Numbered from the stretch's first letter, positions 1-8,731 are shown. The stretch: 64,000 nucleotides of DNA from Bradyrhizobium sp. WSM1417 (GCF_000515415.1 NZ_KI911783.1:3090392-3154391), one strand, 5' to 3'. The notes: generated from the sequence alone by a model not told the origin. Translations and numbers: made by a program.

Positions 1-109
1 GACGATTGCGTTCGTCGAGGCAAAGCTGATGGCGGAAGACGGTACGCTGCTGGCGACGGCGACCGCGAGCGAGCGGCTGCTCGAAGCGGCGAGGGTGGTG
101 GGCAAATAG
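1..109 (+). CDS. PaaI-family thioesterase, C-terminal fragment
   Basis: The frame is open from the window edge and stops with TAG at 107-109; only the last 35 residues are visible. They contain a FVEAKL strand followed by a DGTLLATATAS stretch, the usual last strands of a PaaI/hotdog-fold acyl-CoA thioesterase. Members of this family hydrolyse acyl-CoA esters in the cytosol. The fragment is too short to exclude another hotdog-fold enzyme. It converges on the FAD monooxygenase, with a hairpin repeat between them. Confidence 0.55.
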   Translation, partial: TIAFVEAKLMAEDGTLLATATASERLLEAARVVGK

Positions 110-130
110 CTGCCGCGCACTCTTCCTTCC

Positions 131-290
131 TTCTCGCCTTGCGGGAGAAGGTGGCGCGAAGCGCCGGATGAGGGGTATCTCTCGGCGAGGTCAATTTGTC
201 AGAGATGTGCTCGCGGAGACAGACCCCTCACCTGAGTGAGTCCGCGTCTACCGGCGTCGCTGCCCTCTCCCGCAAGGGGCGAGGGCGCAT
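131..290. repeat. Intergenic palindromic repeat, family 1, copy A
   Basis: Non-coding repeat between two convergent genes. It begins with a CTCGCCTTGCGGGAGAAGG-like arm, carries an internal GCCGGATGAGGGGTATCT block, and ends with CCCTCTCCCGCAAGGGGCGAGGG, roughly the reverse complement of the beginning. The same blocks in the same order recur at 11971-12164 and, more diverged, at 35113-35233 and 44346-44488. The whole could fold into one long hairpin and act as a terminator for both neighbours. Confidence 0.75.
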
Positions 291-318
291 CAACGTGCGT
301 CTCGCTTCGTGCGAATAC

Positions 319-1596
319 TCATTTCGTCGCGCGCGCACCCGCGCTCACGATCGGCGGCTTCGCATTCAGCGCTTCGACCTGGAAGCCAGCGACGCGCTTG
401 TAGTTGGCGGCAACATCCTCCAGCTCCTGTTGCGACAGCACGTCAGTGACGACCTTGTAGCCATCCGGCGCGCGCTCCTCGACCAGCTGCATCACCTGTT
501 CGGGGCCGTTCTTGCGGTTGAGCAGGACGAGACTGGTGGTTGCAGGCCGCCGCTCGGCCTCATAGGCGAGCAGGGCCGCCTGCGTCGGGCCGTGCACCAG
601 GATCTCGCGGGTGATGGTGCGGGCATCGAGGATCGCCTGCGAGGCGCCGTTGGAGCCGATCGGATACATCGGATGTGCGGCGTCGCCCATCAGCGTGACG
701 CGGCCGAAGGTCCATTGCGACACCGGATCGCGGTCGACCAGCGGATATTCATAGGCGTGCGGACAGTTCTTGATCAGGCCGGGCACGTCGAGCCAGTCGA
801 ACTGCCAGCTCTCGAACCAAGGCAAGAACTCCTCCAGCCGCGCGGTGCGGTTATAGTCCTCGCGACGCCATTGATAGGTCGGCGGCATGTGGCGCTCGGC
901 AACCCAATTGATCAGATGGTTGCCCGCGGCGTCCGGCTCCTTCGAGATCGGATAGCAGACGAATTTCAGGATCTCGTGGCCGGCCATGATCATGGTGCGG
1001 CCACTGAGGAAGGCCTTTGCAGGTGTGACGCCGCGCCAGAGGATGCGGCCGTTCCAGATCGGCGGGCCTTCGTCGGGATAAAGTTTTTCACGCGCGGCGG
1101 AATGGATGCCGTCGGCGGCGATCAGGATCGTGCCGTCGTAAGTCCCCGCGGCCTTGCCGGTGGCCTTGTCGATGAAATCGGCGCGCACGCCGTCGGCGGT
1201 TTCGCTCCAGCCGCTCAGATGATGGCTGGTGAGGATGTTGTCGCGACCGAGGCGCTCGATCGCGGTGTCGAGCAGCAATTGCTGGAGCGTGCCGCGATGG
1301 ATCGAAAACTGCGGCCATTTATAGCCGGCCTCCAGCCCGCGCGGCTCGCTCCAGATCGGTTTGCCGTGCTTGGAGAAATAGGCGAGCTCGCGGGTGCGCA
1401 CGCCGCTCGCATCGAGCTTGTCCATCAGCCCGAGCTCGATCAGCTCGCGCACCGCATGCGGCAGCACGTTGATGCCGACACCGAGCGGCCGCAGTTCGGC
1501 GACGCTCTCGAACACTTTTACGGGAATGCCGATTCCGTGCAGGCTGAGCGCAAGCGTCAGCCCGCCGATGCCGCCACCGGCGATGAGTACGGTCAT
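319..1596 (-). CDS. FAD-dependent aromatic monooxygenase (salicylate/p-hydroxybenzoate hydroxylase family)
   Basis: A 425-residue cytosolic flavoprotein. It has the three FAD-binding signatures of group A monooxygenases: GGGIGG near residues 7-12, a DG motif at about 162-163, and GDAAH at about 304-308. Family members use NAD(P)H and O2 to hydroxylate aromatic rings; the substrate cannot be read from the sequence. The start at 1596 begins the protein MTVLIAGGG, placing the Rossmann motif right at the N-terminus as is usual; a longer reading to 1650 would add an 18-residue tail with no family match. It stands divergent from the glutathione transferase at 1738, so the two may share a promoter region and act on related aromatic compounds (inference). 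Confidence 0.85.
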   Translation of the reverse strand: MTVLIAGGGIGGLTLALSLHGIGIPVKVFESVAELRPLGVGINVLPHAVRELIELGLMDKLDASGVRTRELAYFSKHGKPIWSEPRGLEAGYKWPQFSIHRGTLQQLLLDTAIERLGRDNILTSHHLSGWSETADGVRADFIDKATGKAAGTYDGTILIAADGIHSAAREKLYPDEGPPIWNGRILWRGVTPAKAFLSGRTMIMAGHEILKFVCYPISKEPDAAGNHLINWVAERHMPPTYQWRREDYNRTARLEEFLPWFESWQFDWLDVPGLIKNCPHAYEYPLVDRDPVSQWTFGRVTLMGDAAHPMYPIGSNGASQAILDARTITREILVHGPTQAALLAYEAERRPATTSLVLLNRKNGPEQVMQLVEERAPDGYKVVTDVLSQQELEDVAANYKRVAGFQVEALNAKPPIVSAGARATK

Positions 1597-1737
1597 GGGA
1601 AAGCCCCTCCAACTCGGGGCGTCTTGGCACAGCCGGGCGCCGGTGGGCAACTGCGAAGAGCAAGAGCGCCGAGAACGCTGTGCTATGGACCTCGGGCCCC
1701 GCAGCCGTTACCTTCCACCTTTCCCATGAGGTCCGAC

Positions 1738-2358
1738 ATGCTCAAGCTCTACTACGCCACCGGCACCTGCGCGCTCGCCACCTACATCACCCTGGAAGAA
1801 GCCGGCGCCGACTACGCGGCGGAGCGACTGAGCTTCAAGACCAACCAGCAAAACAGCGCGGAGTACCTCGCGATCAACCCGAAAGGCCGCGTGCCCGCGC
1901 TGGTGACTGATCGCGGCGTCCTGACCGAGACCCCGGCGATGCTGGCCTATCTCGCCCAGACCTTCCCCAAGGCGAAGCTGGCGCCGCTCGACGATCCCTT
2001 TGACTTCGCCCAGGTGCAGTCGTTCAACTCCTATCTCTGCTCGACCGTGCACATCAACCATGCCCACAAGATGCGTGGCGCACGCTGGGCGAGCGAAGAG
2101 AGCTCGTTCGCCGACATGAAGGCGATGATCCCGAAGACCATGGGCGCCTGCTTCTCCCTGATCGAGCAGAAGATGTACAAGGGACCCTGGGTGATGGGCG
2201 AGCAGTTCACGATCTGCGATCCTTATCTCTACACCCTGTCGACCTGGCTCGAAGGCGACAGCGTCGACATCAACGCGACGCCGAAGATCGCCGATCATTT
2301 CAAGCGCATGTCCGATCGCCCCGCCGTGCGCAAGGTGATGGACGCGCAGAAGGCGTGA
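1738..2358 (+). CDS. Glutathione S-transferase family protein
   Basis: A 206-residue protein with a thioredoxin-like N-terminal domain starting MLKLYYATGTCALA, the beta-class GST opening in which Cys/Ser residues near position 10 contact glutathione. The cis-proline segment KGRVPAL lies near residues 50-56, and the C-terminal half is the helical GST domain ending in the usual DRPAVRK helix. It probably conjugates glutathione or supports catabolic reactions in the cytosol. The ATG at 1738 is preferred over one at 1726 because family members start directly with MLKL. It is divergent from the FAD monooxygenase and followed by a hairpin repeat broken by an insertion sequence. Confidence 0.85.
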   Translation: MLKLYYATGTCALATYITLEEAGADYAAERLSFKTNQQNSAEYLAINPKGRVPALVTDRGVLTETPAMLAYLAQTFPKAKLAPLDDPFDFAQVQSFNSYLCSTVHINHAHKMRGARWASEESSFADMKAMIPKTMGACFSLIEQKMYKGPWVMGEQFTICDPYLYTLSTWLEGDSVDINATPKIADHFKRMSDRPAVRKVMDAQKA

Positions 2359-2406
2359 CAAACTCGATGTCGTCCCGGGCAAGCGCAAGCGCAGACCCGG
2401 CAACTG

Positions 2407-3348
2407 TTATGTTGGGTTGGTTTGCAGGTACGATTTCCTATCGCGCATCATGGCGTTGAGGACAGTCAGCAGCTTCCTGGCGACGGCAATGAGGGCGAGC
2501 TTGGCCGGCTTGCCGGCCTGTCTCAGTCGTGAGTAGAAGGTCTTGAATGGGCTGGCTCTGCGCACCGCGTTAAGTGCCGCCATATAGAGGGCGTCACGAA
2601 CGCGCTTTCGACCGCCTGCGATCTTGCGTTTGCCACGGAAGGCGCCGCTGTCGACGTTGAAGGGAGCCAGGCCGGCGAGCGCCGCCACCTGCTTCGGTCC
2701 GACCTTGCCGAGTTCCGGCATCTGCGCGATGAGCTGCATGCAGGCCACGGGGCCCACGCCGGGCAGTGAGCGCATCAACTGTGCATCATCCGAGATCTCC
2801 GGCTCTGCTTTGATCAGTGCGCTGATGTCGGCCTCGATCTCGGCGATCTCGCTATCGAGAACCTCGATAAGGCGGCTGATGCGTCCCGCCATGGCGTGAT
2901 CCTCGGCTTCGCTGCGTCGGGTCTTCTCCTGGGCCCGCATCAGGACCAATTGATCTCGCCGTTTTGCCAGTTTGGCCAAGGTGTTGCGGGCCGGATCGGC
3001 GAGTTGCTCGCTGACCGGCTGCATGGCCCGCGCAAAGGCTGCCAGCATCCGTGCATCGATCGGATCGGTCTTGGCAAGCCGACCGCTGGCGCGTGCAAAG
3101 TCGCGGGCCCGGGCCGGGTTGATCCGGGCGAAGCGGATGCCGGCCTGACGCAGTGCCTCGCGCAGTTCGAGGTCATAGACGCCCGTAGCCTCGAAGACGA
3201 CCAGCGTCTCGCATCGCCAACGCGCCACCAGCTGTGTGATGGCCTGTGTCGCGTTGGCGATGCGCTCCGGCACGCCCAGGACTTCATCGAAGATATCGAG
3301 ATATTGTTTGGAGACGTCGATTCCGACGTAACGAAGCGGTATGATCAC
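2407..3348 (-). CDS. IS110-family transposase (bridge-RNA-guided recombinase type)
   Basis: A 313-residue recombinase of normal length. The N-terminal RuvC-like DEDD domain shows GIDVSK with Asp11, Glu53 in VVFEATG, and Asp95/Asp98 in KTDPIDA. A coiled middle (about 110-185) leads to the C-terminal Tnp_20 domain, with LPGVGP at 195-200 and the conserved Ser234 in NVDSGAF, the likely catalytic serine. Recent work on this family shows that an RNA from the element's own end guides recombination. All key residues are present and the frame is intact, so the element may be active. It lies inside an intergenic repeat. Confidence 0.93.
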   Translation of the reverse strand: MIIPLRYVGIDVSKQYLDIFDEVLGVPERIANATQAITQLVARWRCETLVVFEATGVYDLELREALRQAGIRFARINPARARDFARASGRLAKTDPIDARMLAAFARAMQPVSEQLADPARNTLAKLAKRRDQLVLMRAQEKTRRSEAEDHAMAGRISRLIEVLDSEIAEIEADISALIKAEPEISDDAQLMRSLPGVGPVACMQLIAQMPELGKVGPKQVAALAGLAPFNVDSGAFRGKRKIAGGRKRVRDALYMAALNAVRRASPFKTFYSRLRQAGKPAKLALIAVARKLLTVLNAMMRDRKSYLQTNPT

Positions 3349-3508
3349 GGCGCCTGTCCCTGTGATGCGAGGTCTGTTGCTGCAGCCTCGTGCAACTGTT
3401 CAGGTTAATAGATGGAACGGGCGGGAGACCGCGCCGGCTCACGGCGTCAAGCGCCAAGGACCCAACGGCTTCCCGCCCACCCTCATCATGACAGACTTCC
3501 AAGACACA
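3349..3508 (-). ncRNA. Candidate IS110 bridge RNA region (left end)
   Basis: Non-coding left end, upstream of the transposase on its strand. Reading 5' to 3' on the minus strand there is first a TGGGTCC segment (3464-3458) identical to the flanking chromosome just outside the element (3516-3510). Then comes AACAGTTGC (3400-3392), identical to the opposite end of the element (2408-2400). A target-matching loop followed by a donor-matching loop is the order known for IS110/IS621 bridge RNAs. No folding was computed; exact RNA ends are unknown. Confidence 0.45.
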
Positions 3509-3661
3509 GGGACCCATACCGCGGAATCTATCGATTGTGCTCGGTTGAAGTACCGAACGACCAGTCTTCGTCAAACTACAGCCTGGGGTTATGGGTCCCG
3601 GATCAGCGCTCCGCTTCGCTGCGCTTGTCCGGAACGACACCGAGATTGGTGAAGCCGCCTC

Positions 3662-4576
3662 TTAAGAAGCTTTCTTCTCCAGTTCCCGTCCCGTCTCCAG
3701 CATCAGCCGCCTGAGCCAGATCGAGCCCGGATCCATCTGCGCGCGGGTCGGGTAGAACATGAACTGCTCGTCGACCCCAGGGTCGAGCGGTGGCGTCACC
3801 GTGACGAGGCCGAGCTGCTTGGACAGCGCCGCGATCAGCCGGCGCGGCACGAAGGCGACGAGGTCGGTGCGGGCGGCAACGTGCAGCGCTTCGAGATACC
3901 CCGGGACGACGAGAGCGATGTGCCGGTCGACGCCCTTGGTGCGCAGCCAGGTGTCGATTAGGTCCTCCGGCTGGCCGCGGATAATTACGCCGACATGGCG
4001 TGCGGCCAGGAACGTCTCGCGCCGTTTCAACTTCGCAGCCATGGGATGGCCGCGCCGCACCGCCAGCGCGTCGCTGTCGGTGTAGAGCAGCTGGCGGTGA
4101 AAGCCCTTGAAGGCGTTGCCGATTGAGATCACGAGATCGATGGTGCGGGCGAACTCGGCGTGGAAAATCGCCGGTCCCCGCCACGGCACCACGTCGATTC
4201 GGACATTGGGGGCGGCCTGCGTCACCTTTTCCATCAAGAGCGGCATCAACAGCTCGACCGCGAGGTCCGGCATCATCAGTCGGAATTGCCGCTCGCTGCG
4301 CGCCGCGTCGAATCCATCCGATAGGAACAGCCCGCGCACCTGGTCGAGGGCCTGCGCCAGCGGCGCGCGCAAGGCTTGCGCCCGCGGCGTCAGCTCCATC
4401 CGCGCGCCTGCGCGGACCAGGAGCGGATCGCGAAAGATGTCGCGCAGGCGCTGGAGCGCATGACTGGCCGCCGGCTGCGACAGCCCGATCCGCAACGCGG
4501 CGCGGCTGACGCTGGCCTCGCGCAGCAGCGCGTCGAGCGCGGTCAGGAGATTGAGGTCGAGCGAATTCAAATTCAT
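3662..4576 (-). CDS. LysR-family transcriptional regulator
   Basis: A 304-residue regulator. The N-terminal winged helix-turn-helix (about residues 5-65) contains the LysR signature: LDLNLLTALDALLRE, then SQPAASHALQRLR. The rest is the two-lobed effector-binding domain. LysR proteins bind promoter DNA as tetramers and respond to a small molecule. The start at 4576 gives the common MNLNSLDLN beginning; an in-frame ATG 18 bases upstream would add only six residues. It is divergent from the NTF2-like gene at 4667 with 90 bp between, the classic arrangement of a LysR regulator and its target. Confidence 0.9.
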   Translation of the reverse strand: MNLNSLDLNLLTALDALLREASVSRAALRIGLSQPAASHALQRLRDIFRDPLLVRAGARMELTPRAQALRAPLAQALDQVRGLFLSDGFDAARSERQFRLMMPDLAVELLMPLLMEKVTQAAPNVRIDVVPWRGPAIFHAEFARTIDLVISIGNAFKGFHRQLLYTDSDALAVRRGHPMAAKLKRRETFLAARHVGVIIRGQPEDLIDTWLRTKGVDRHIALVVPGYLEALHVAARTDLVAFVPRRLIAALSKQLGLVTVTPPLDPGVDEQFMFYPTRAQMDPGSIWLRRLMLETGRELEKKAS

Positions 4577-4666
4577 GCGACGAATAGATATCATACCCGC
4601 TATCGATTTGAAGAATTTCAAGCCGGCGGCGATGATCTCGGCGTTTTCACCAAGGGAGATGCCGCC
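4577..4666. promoter_or_regulatory. Divergent LysR/NTF2-like promoter region
   Basis: This 90-bp gap must hold both promoters. It contains an A/T-rich patch, ATAGATATCATACCCGCTAT, with a T-N11-A type spacing expected for LysR sites, and a good ribosome binding site (AAGGGAG at 4653-4659) for the rightward gene. The exact LysR box is not proved. Confidence 0.4.
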
Positions 4667-5110
4667 ATGAACGCGAGCGCCAACAAGAAGCTGATGCAGG
4701 ATATCTTTGCAGCCGCCGCCAGCCCCGATCCGGCTGCGCGCGATCGTGGCTTGTTCACCGAAAGTCTTGCCGACGACGCCAAATGGATCGTGACCGGCCA
4801 GTACTCCTGGTCCCGCACTTTTTCGGGCAAACAGGCGATCCTCAACGATCTGCACGGCTATGTGCGGACCCGTCTTGTCGACCGGACGCGGACGGTCGCC
4901 CACCGCTTCATCGCGGATGGCGATGTCGTCGTCGTCGAAGCCAAGGGCGACAACGTCACGCCAGAAGGCGTGCGCTACGACAACGACTATTGTCTCGTGT
5001 TCCGTCTCGAGGAGGGCAAGATCAAGGAGATTCGCGAATATTGCGACTCGGTGCTGACCGAGAAGGCGCTCGGTTCGTTTCCGCAAGCGGCCGCGAAGGC
5101 CGCGAGCTGA
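4667..5110 (+). CDS. NTF2-like (SnoaL-type) fold protein
   Basis: A 147-residue protein with the cone-shaped NTF2 fold pattern: an N-terminal helix with KLMQDIFAA, then DAKWIVTG, and the strands VVVEAKG, YCLVFRLEEGKIKEIREY and CDSVL. Enzymes of this fold include isomerases, dehydratases and cyclases, but many members have no known reaction, and no catalytic set can be assigned here. The ATG at 4667 follows AAGGGAG by 7 bases. It is probably controlled by the divergent LysR regulator, so its substrate may be that regulator's inducer (inference). Confidence 0.8.
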   Translation: MNASANKKLMQDIFAAAASPDPAARDRGLFTESLADDAKWIVTGQYSWSRTFSGKQAILNDLHGYVRTRLVDRTRTVAHRFIADGDVVVVEAKGDNVTPEGVRYDNDYCLVFRLEEGKIKEIREYCDSVLTEKALGSFPQAAAKAAS

Positions 5111-5448
5111 GCGGATCGAGCGGCGTCGCGTCCGTCGACCGGTGCCATCCGCGGCGGTCGGCGATGATCGTGTCGGTGGCGCAAGCCGGACAGGCTGCAG
5201 CGGCCTGCATGGCGCTGCGGACTTCTCGCCAAAACCTTGCTCACCTGCCGATAAAATCAGCAGATGTTGTGCCATCCGATCCATGCGCGCGCGAAAAATT
5301 TGAAGGTTCAATTAACGAGTGTCCCCCATTGTGTCGCGGTGCAGCGTGGGTCGCGAACAACGCGACGCGCGGCTGCCAGGGTGGCCGGTGACGATCGCCG
5401 GATTAGGCCGGCCGCTCGAATTGAAATGCATCTGGGTGGACAGTGGGA
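5111..5448. other. Intergenic region before chemoreceptor gene
   Basis: 338 bases without a supported gene. It must hold the promoter of the chemoreceptor at 5449. I see only an A/T-richer patch (GAAAAATTTGAAGGTTCAAT, near 5291-5312) and G+C-rich inverted repeats such as CCGGTGACGATCGCCGG. No leader like those at 51981 or 54038 is present. Confidence 0.5.
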
Positions 5449-7458
5449 ATGCCGAGTTTTCGTTTGCGGATCAGGGGACGCCTGTACGCAGGTTTCATGG
5501 CCTTGGTGGCGGTTGGTCTTGTGATGGCGGTGGTCGCCATCTGGAATTTGCGGTCCGTCCAGGATCAGGTCGCAAAACTCTCCAAATTGTCGGACAGCAC
5601 GGCGCGCATCCTGGAGATATCGACCCATCTTCAGGCCATCCAGCGGGCCAATCTGCGCTACATTTACGACGCCAACGAGCCTGCGATGCGGGAGGCTGCC
5701 GAGCGAGAGACCGCGGCGACCGGGCTGTTGCAGCTCGGAGCAAAGGGCACCCTCTCGGAGGAGCGGCGGAAGCTCTACAACGATCTGATCGCCGACATCG
5801 CCAAAATGAAAAGCCTGCGCGACAGTCTCGGCGACGCCGTCAACGAGGCGCGGACGGGCAAGGCGACGCTGTTGCCGAGTGGCGAAGAGCTGACCGTCAA
5901 GATGGCCAAGCTGGTCGATGTGGCACGCGCCGCCGCCGACGACGACACGGTGTCGCTCGTCGCGGACCTCGAGTCCCGGGTCCTGCTGGTTCGAATCGCG
6001 AACTGGCGCTTCCTCGCCCTGCGCGATACCAACGGGCCCACCGCCTTCAGAACCAATGTCGACAGGGCGGTGCAGCGGCTCGCAGCCGTCGAAAGGAGCC
6101 CCCAGGCGGCGGACCTTCGGTCGTCTCTGACGCCTGTGAAGACCGCGCTCGGTATCTACAAGTTCGCGTTCGAAACGACCTCTGGCGCGATGCTGCGGTC
6201 CGACGAGATCTACCACAAGGATCTTGCACCGCTCATCTCCGCTAGCATCGCCAAGCTCAAGGTCGCGGAAACCACCTTGAAGACGGATTACAAGGATTCG
6301 CGCATCGCGGCCGATGCCGTGATCGACGGCACGACCTCGCTGCAGGAGATCGCAGGCGGCCTCGCCGTCCTGTTCGGACTGATCGTCGCCTTCCTGACCG
6401 CCCGCAGCATCGTGGGGCCGCTGACCTCGATGACGCGCGCTATGGGGCTGCTTGCCGGGGGCAATCTCGCGGTCGAGATCCCTTCGCGCGGCAAGGCCGA
6501 CGAGATCGGCGACATGGCCAAGGCGATCGACGTCTTCAAGACCAACATGATCGAGACCGAACGGCTGCGCCATGAGCAGACCGCAACCGAGGCCCGGCAG
6601 GCCGAGGGCCGCAAGGCCGACATGGCCCGGCTCGCCAGCCAGTTCGAGCAGGCGGTGGGCGAGATCGTCGATACCGTATCCTCGGCATCGCACGAGCTCG
6701 AGGGCTCGGCCGGCACCCTGACCGCGACCGCGAGGCGCGCTCAGGATCTCTCCACCGAAGTGCAATCCGCCTCCCAGGAAGCCTCGGCCAATGTGCAGGC
6801 GGTCGCCTCCGCGACCGAGGAATTGTCCTCCTCGGTGACGGAGATCGCGCGACAGGTGCAGGAATCGGCGCGCATCGCGGGCGAAGCCGTCGGTCAGGTG
6901 AGCAAGACCAACGCGCGCGTGAGCGAGCTGTCCAAGGCTGCCGCCCGCATCGGCGACGTGGTCGAGCTGATCAGCACCATCGCCGGCCAGACCAACCTCC
7001 TGGCGCTGAACGCCACGATCGAGGCGGCGCGCGCGGGTGAAGCCGGCCGTGGCTTTGCCGTGGTCGCCTCGGAGGTCAAGGCGCTCGCCGAGCAGACCGC
7101 GAGGGCCACCGGTGAGATCGCCCAGCAGGTCTCGGGCATCCAGGCCGCGACGGAGGAGTCGGTCGGCTCGATCAGGGAGATCAGCGGCACCATCGAGCGG
7201 CTGTCGGAGATCTCGTCGACGGTTGCCGCCGCCGTGGAGGAGCAGGGTGCGGCGACGCAGGAGATCTCCCGCAACGTGCAGCAGGCGGCGCAGGGCACGC
7301 AACTCGTGTCGTCCAACATCGGCGACGTGCAGCGCGGGGCGTCCGAGACCGGCTCGGCTTCCTCACAGGTGCTCTCGGCGGCCCGCTCGCTGTCGGCCGA
7401 CAGCAATCGCTTGAAGCAGGAAGTCGCCAACTTCCTGAGCTCGGTCCACGCCGCCTGA
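5449..7458 (+). CDS. Methyl-accepting chemotaxis protein with long helical sensor
   Basis: A 669-residue inner-membrane receptor. Transmembrane helix 1 is at about 13-33, followed by a roughly 270-residue all-helical periplasmic sensor. That length is about double a simple four-helix bundle and suggests the HBM (helical bimodular) type. Helix 2 is at about 302-322, then HAMP to about 375 and the cytoplasmic signalling hairpin with its conserved tip ([19 protein letters not shown], near 507). It couples to CheW/CheA and is adapted by methylation. ATG 5449 has GGTGGA 8 bases upstream and is preferred to GTG 5443. It ends SSVHAA, without the CheR/CheB-tethering pentapeptide. No other che genes are nearby. 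Confidence 0.92.
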   Translation: MPSFRLRIRGRLYAGFMALVAVGLVMAVVAIWNLRSVQDQVAKLSKLSDSTARILEISTHLQAIQRANLRYIYDANEPAMREAAERETAATGLLQLGAKGTLSEERRKLYNDLIADIAKMKSLRDSLGDAVNEARTGKATLLPSGEELTVKMAKLVDVARAAADDDTVSLVADLESRVLLVRIANWRFLALRDTNGPTAFRTNVDRAVQRLAAVERSPQAADLRSSLTPVKTALGIYKFAFETTSGAMLRSDEIYHKDLAPLISASIAKLKVAETTLKTDYKDSRIAADAVIDGTTSLQEIAGGLAVLFGLIVAFLTARSIVGPLTSMTRAMGLLAGGNLAVEIPSRGKADEIGDMAKAIDVFKTNMIETERLRHEQTATEARQAEGRKADMARLASQFEQAVGEIVDTVSSASHELEGSAGTLTATARRAQDLSTEVQSASQEASANVQAVASATEELSSSVTEIARQVQESARIAGEAVGQVSKTNARVSELSKAAARIGDVVELISTIAGQTNLLALNATIEAARAGEAGRGFAVVASEVKALAEQTARATGEIAQQVSGIQAATEESVGSIREISGTIERLSEISSTVAAAVEEQGAATQEISRNVQQAAQGTQLVSSNIGDVQRGASETGSASSQVLSAARSLSADSNRLKQEVANFLSSVHAA

Positions 7459-7473
7459 GCCTCAAAAGCAAAA

Positions 7474-7495
7474 GGCCACGCGCGTGCGCGTGGCC
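7474..7495 (-). terminator. Rho-independent terminator for the leftward GST gene
   Basis: Perfect 9-bp stem GGCCACGCG/CGCGTGGCC with a 4-base loop between convergent genes. On the minus strand it is followed by TTTTGCTTTT (complement of 7463-7473), so it best terminates the GST gene at 7517-8203. It may also stop the chemoreceptor transcript. Confidence 0.8.
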
Positions 7496-7516
7496 TCGCA
7501 TTGTGATCTGACGCGA

Positions 7517-8203
7517 TCAGGCGACTTTCGTCGTCATGTGCTTGAACATGTTGCTGCGGGCCTCGTCGTCCATCTCCGCCTTGAAGGTGAACTTGTCCTT
7601 CAGAGCGATCGCGCGCGTCGCCGCAGGCCGCGCCGTGACCTCGTCCACCAGCCGCTTGACGTTCGGGTATCGCGCGAAGGCATCGTCGCCGAGCTTGAAC
7701 GGCAACATCCGTGCCCAACCCCACAGCGCCATGTCGACGATCGAATAGCTGTCGCCGACCATGTAGCGGCGGCCATTGAGATGACCGTCGAGAATCTTGT
7801 AATGGCGATCGGTCTCGAACTGATAGCGGTTATGCGCGTAGTCGTGGTTCTGGTCCTTCGGCGCGAAATGCTTGAAGTGCACGGCCTGACCCGAATACGG
7901 CCCGACGCCGGTGGCGACGAACATCAGCCATGACAGCATCTCGCCGCGAAAATTGGCGGCGGGCAGGAATTTGCCGGTCTTCTCGGCCAGATAGAGCAGG
8001 ATGGCATTGGAATCGAACACGATGGTACCGTTGTCGTCGATCGCCGGCACCTTGCCGTTCGGATTGATCTTCAGATAGTCCGGCGTGAACTGCTCGCCCT
8101 TGCGGGTGTCGATCTTCACCGGCTCAAAGGCCAGGCCCGACTCTTCGAGATAAAGCGCGACCTTGGTCGGGTTCGGCGAGCCATTGAAATAGAATTTGAG
8201 CAT
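7517..8203 (-). CDS. Glutathione S-transferase family protein
   Basis: A 228-residue GST. The N-terminal thioredoxin-like domain reads MLKFYFNGSPNPTKVAL, with the SPNP turn near the glutathione site, NGKVPAI around the cis-proline, and FDSNAILLYLAE (the conserved Asp/Glu-Ser glutathione-binding loop). The helical C-terminal domain contains the YSIVDMALWGW N-capping-box motif. It is probably a cytosolic detoxification or thiol-transfer enzyme; the substrate is unknown. It is unrelated in position to the first GST (1738-2358) and only distantly similar in sequence. A strong terminator lies 22 bases past its stop. Confidence 0.88.
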   Translation of the reverse strand: MLKFYFNGSPNPTKVALYLEESGLAFEPVKIDTRKGEQFTPDYLKINPNGKVPAIDDNGTIVFDSNAILLYLAEKTGKFLPAANFRGEMLSWLMFVATGVGPYSGQAVHFKHFAPKDQNHDYAHNRYQFETDRHYKILDGHLNGRRYMVGDSYSIVDMALWGWARMLPFKLGDDAFARYPNVKRLVDEVTARPAATRAIALKDKFTFKAEMDDEARSNMFKHMTTKVA

Positions 8204-8335
8204 CGGGCATCTCCCCTATGTTTGTTGGCCAAGAGTGGAGGCAGCAACATGTCCGCAAGCGGCCTTGTCTTGCCTGAACCTTATCGGGGAGGGCAACCGG
8301 CGAGTTTGCCGGGCGGTATCTGCGCGCCACGCAGA

Positions 8336-8662
8336 TCAGCCGGCGTAACAAAGGCCGATCGCCGCCGTAATGACCATGGCCGCGCCCACGACCTCCAGGC
8401 GCAGCCCGAGCCCGGTAGCGATATGCATGTCGGAGGCCCGCGCCGCGCGCTCCGATCCGCGCGCGTAGCCGTGAACGATGACGTCATGATTGAAGTTGTC
8501 ATGGGCCTCGTTGCTGCTGGCGAGCCCGACACAGACCACGAGCACGCCGAACAAGGCGAGGCCGAAAAATCCCAGCAGCGCGATCAGGAACATCGGAAAC
8601 ATGCCGACTAGGAAGATCGGCAGCAACGGCACCAGCAGCAATGTCTCGGACTGTCGTCGCAT
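8336..8662 (-). CDS. Small membrane protein of unknown function
   Basis: A 108-residue hypothetical protein. Two hydrophobic helices follow one another near residues 8-50 (LLLVPLLPIFLVGMF and ALLGFFGLALFGVLVVCVGL), then comes a polar stretch with several His and Arg residues, and a third hydrophobic helix ends the protein (VVGAAMVITAAIGLCYAG). I recognise no family. The coding call rests on the membrane pattern and on the lack of a competing frame. It lies upstream of ccrM on the same strand, separated by a hairpin repeat, so they are probably not co-transcribed. Confidence 0.6.
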   Translation of the reverse strand: MRRQSETLLLVPLLPIFLVGMFPMFLIALLGFFGLALFGVLVVCVGLASSNEAHDNFNHDVIVHGYARGSERAARASDMHIATGLGLRLEVVGAAMVITAAIGLCYAG

Positions 8663-8731
8663 GGCTCGACCGGTCAGGACGGGGCGCAGGCGATCAATCT
8701 AGTCCCGCCGGCCGCTGTGTTCAACCAGTCT

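Larger units (their letters stand above)
2401..3510 (-). mobile_element. IS110-family insertion sequence, complete
   Basis: About 1.1 kb, bounded by GG dinucleotides (2399-2400 and 3509-3510), with no terminal inverted repeats and no target duplication beyond the core. That is the IS110 habit. One intact transposase gene fills most of it. There are only 6 bases after the transposase but about 160 bases before it, the long left end that carries the bridge RNA in the IS110 subgroup. Its ends are set by comparison with the intact repeat at 31372-31493. Confidence 0.75.
2368..3642. repeat. Intergenic hairpin repeat (family 2) split by an IS110 insertion
   Basis: The left arm (2368-2400, TGTCGTCCCGG...GACCCGG) and the right part (3511-3642, GACCCATACC ... 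TTATGGGTCCCGG ... GGAACGACAC) are two pieces of one palindromic repeat. An uninterrupted relative lies at 31372-31493, with the same outer TGTCGTCCCGG/GGGACGACAC arms and the same inner GACCCATACC/TAATGGGTCCCGG arms. Joining 2400 to 3511 recreates the 14-base CCGGGACCCATACC present in the intact copy. Confidence 0.8.

Noticed and set aside
196..2358. A 720-codon rightward open frame
   Set aside because: Its first 500 codons are antisense to the FAD monooxygenase and low in family-like sequence; only the last 206 codons are a real glutathione transferase.
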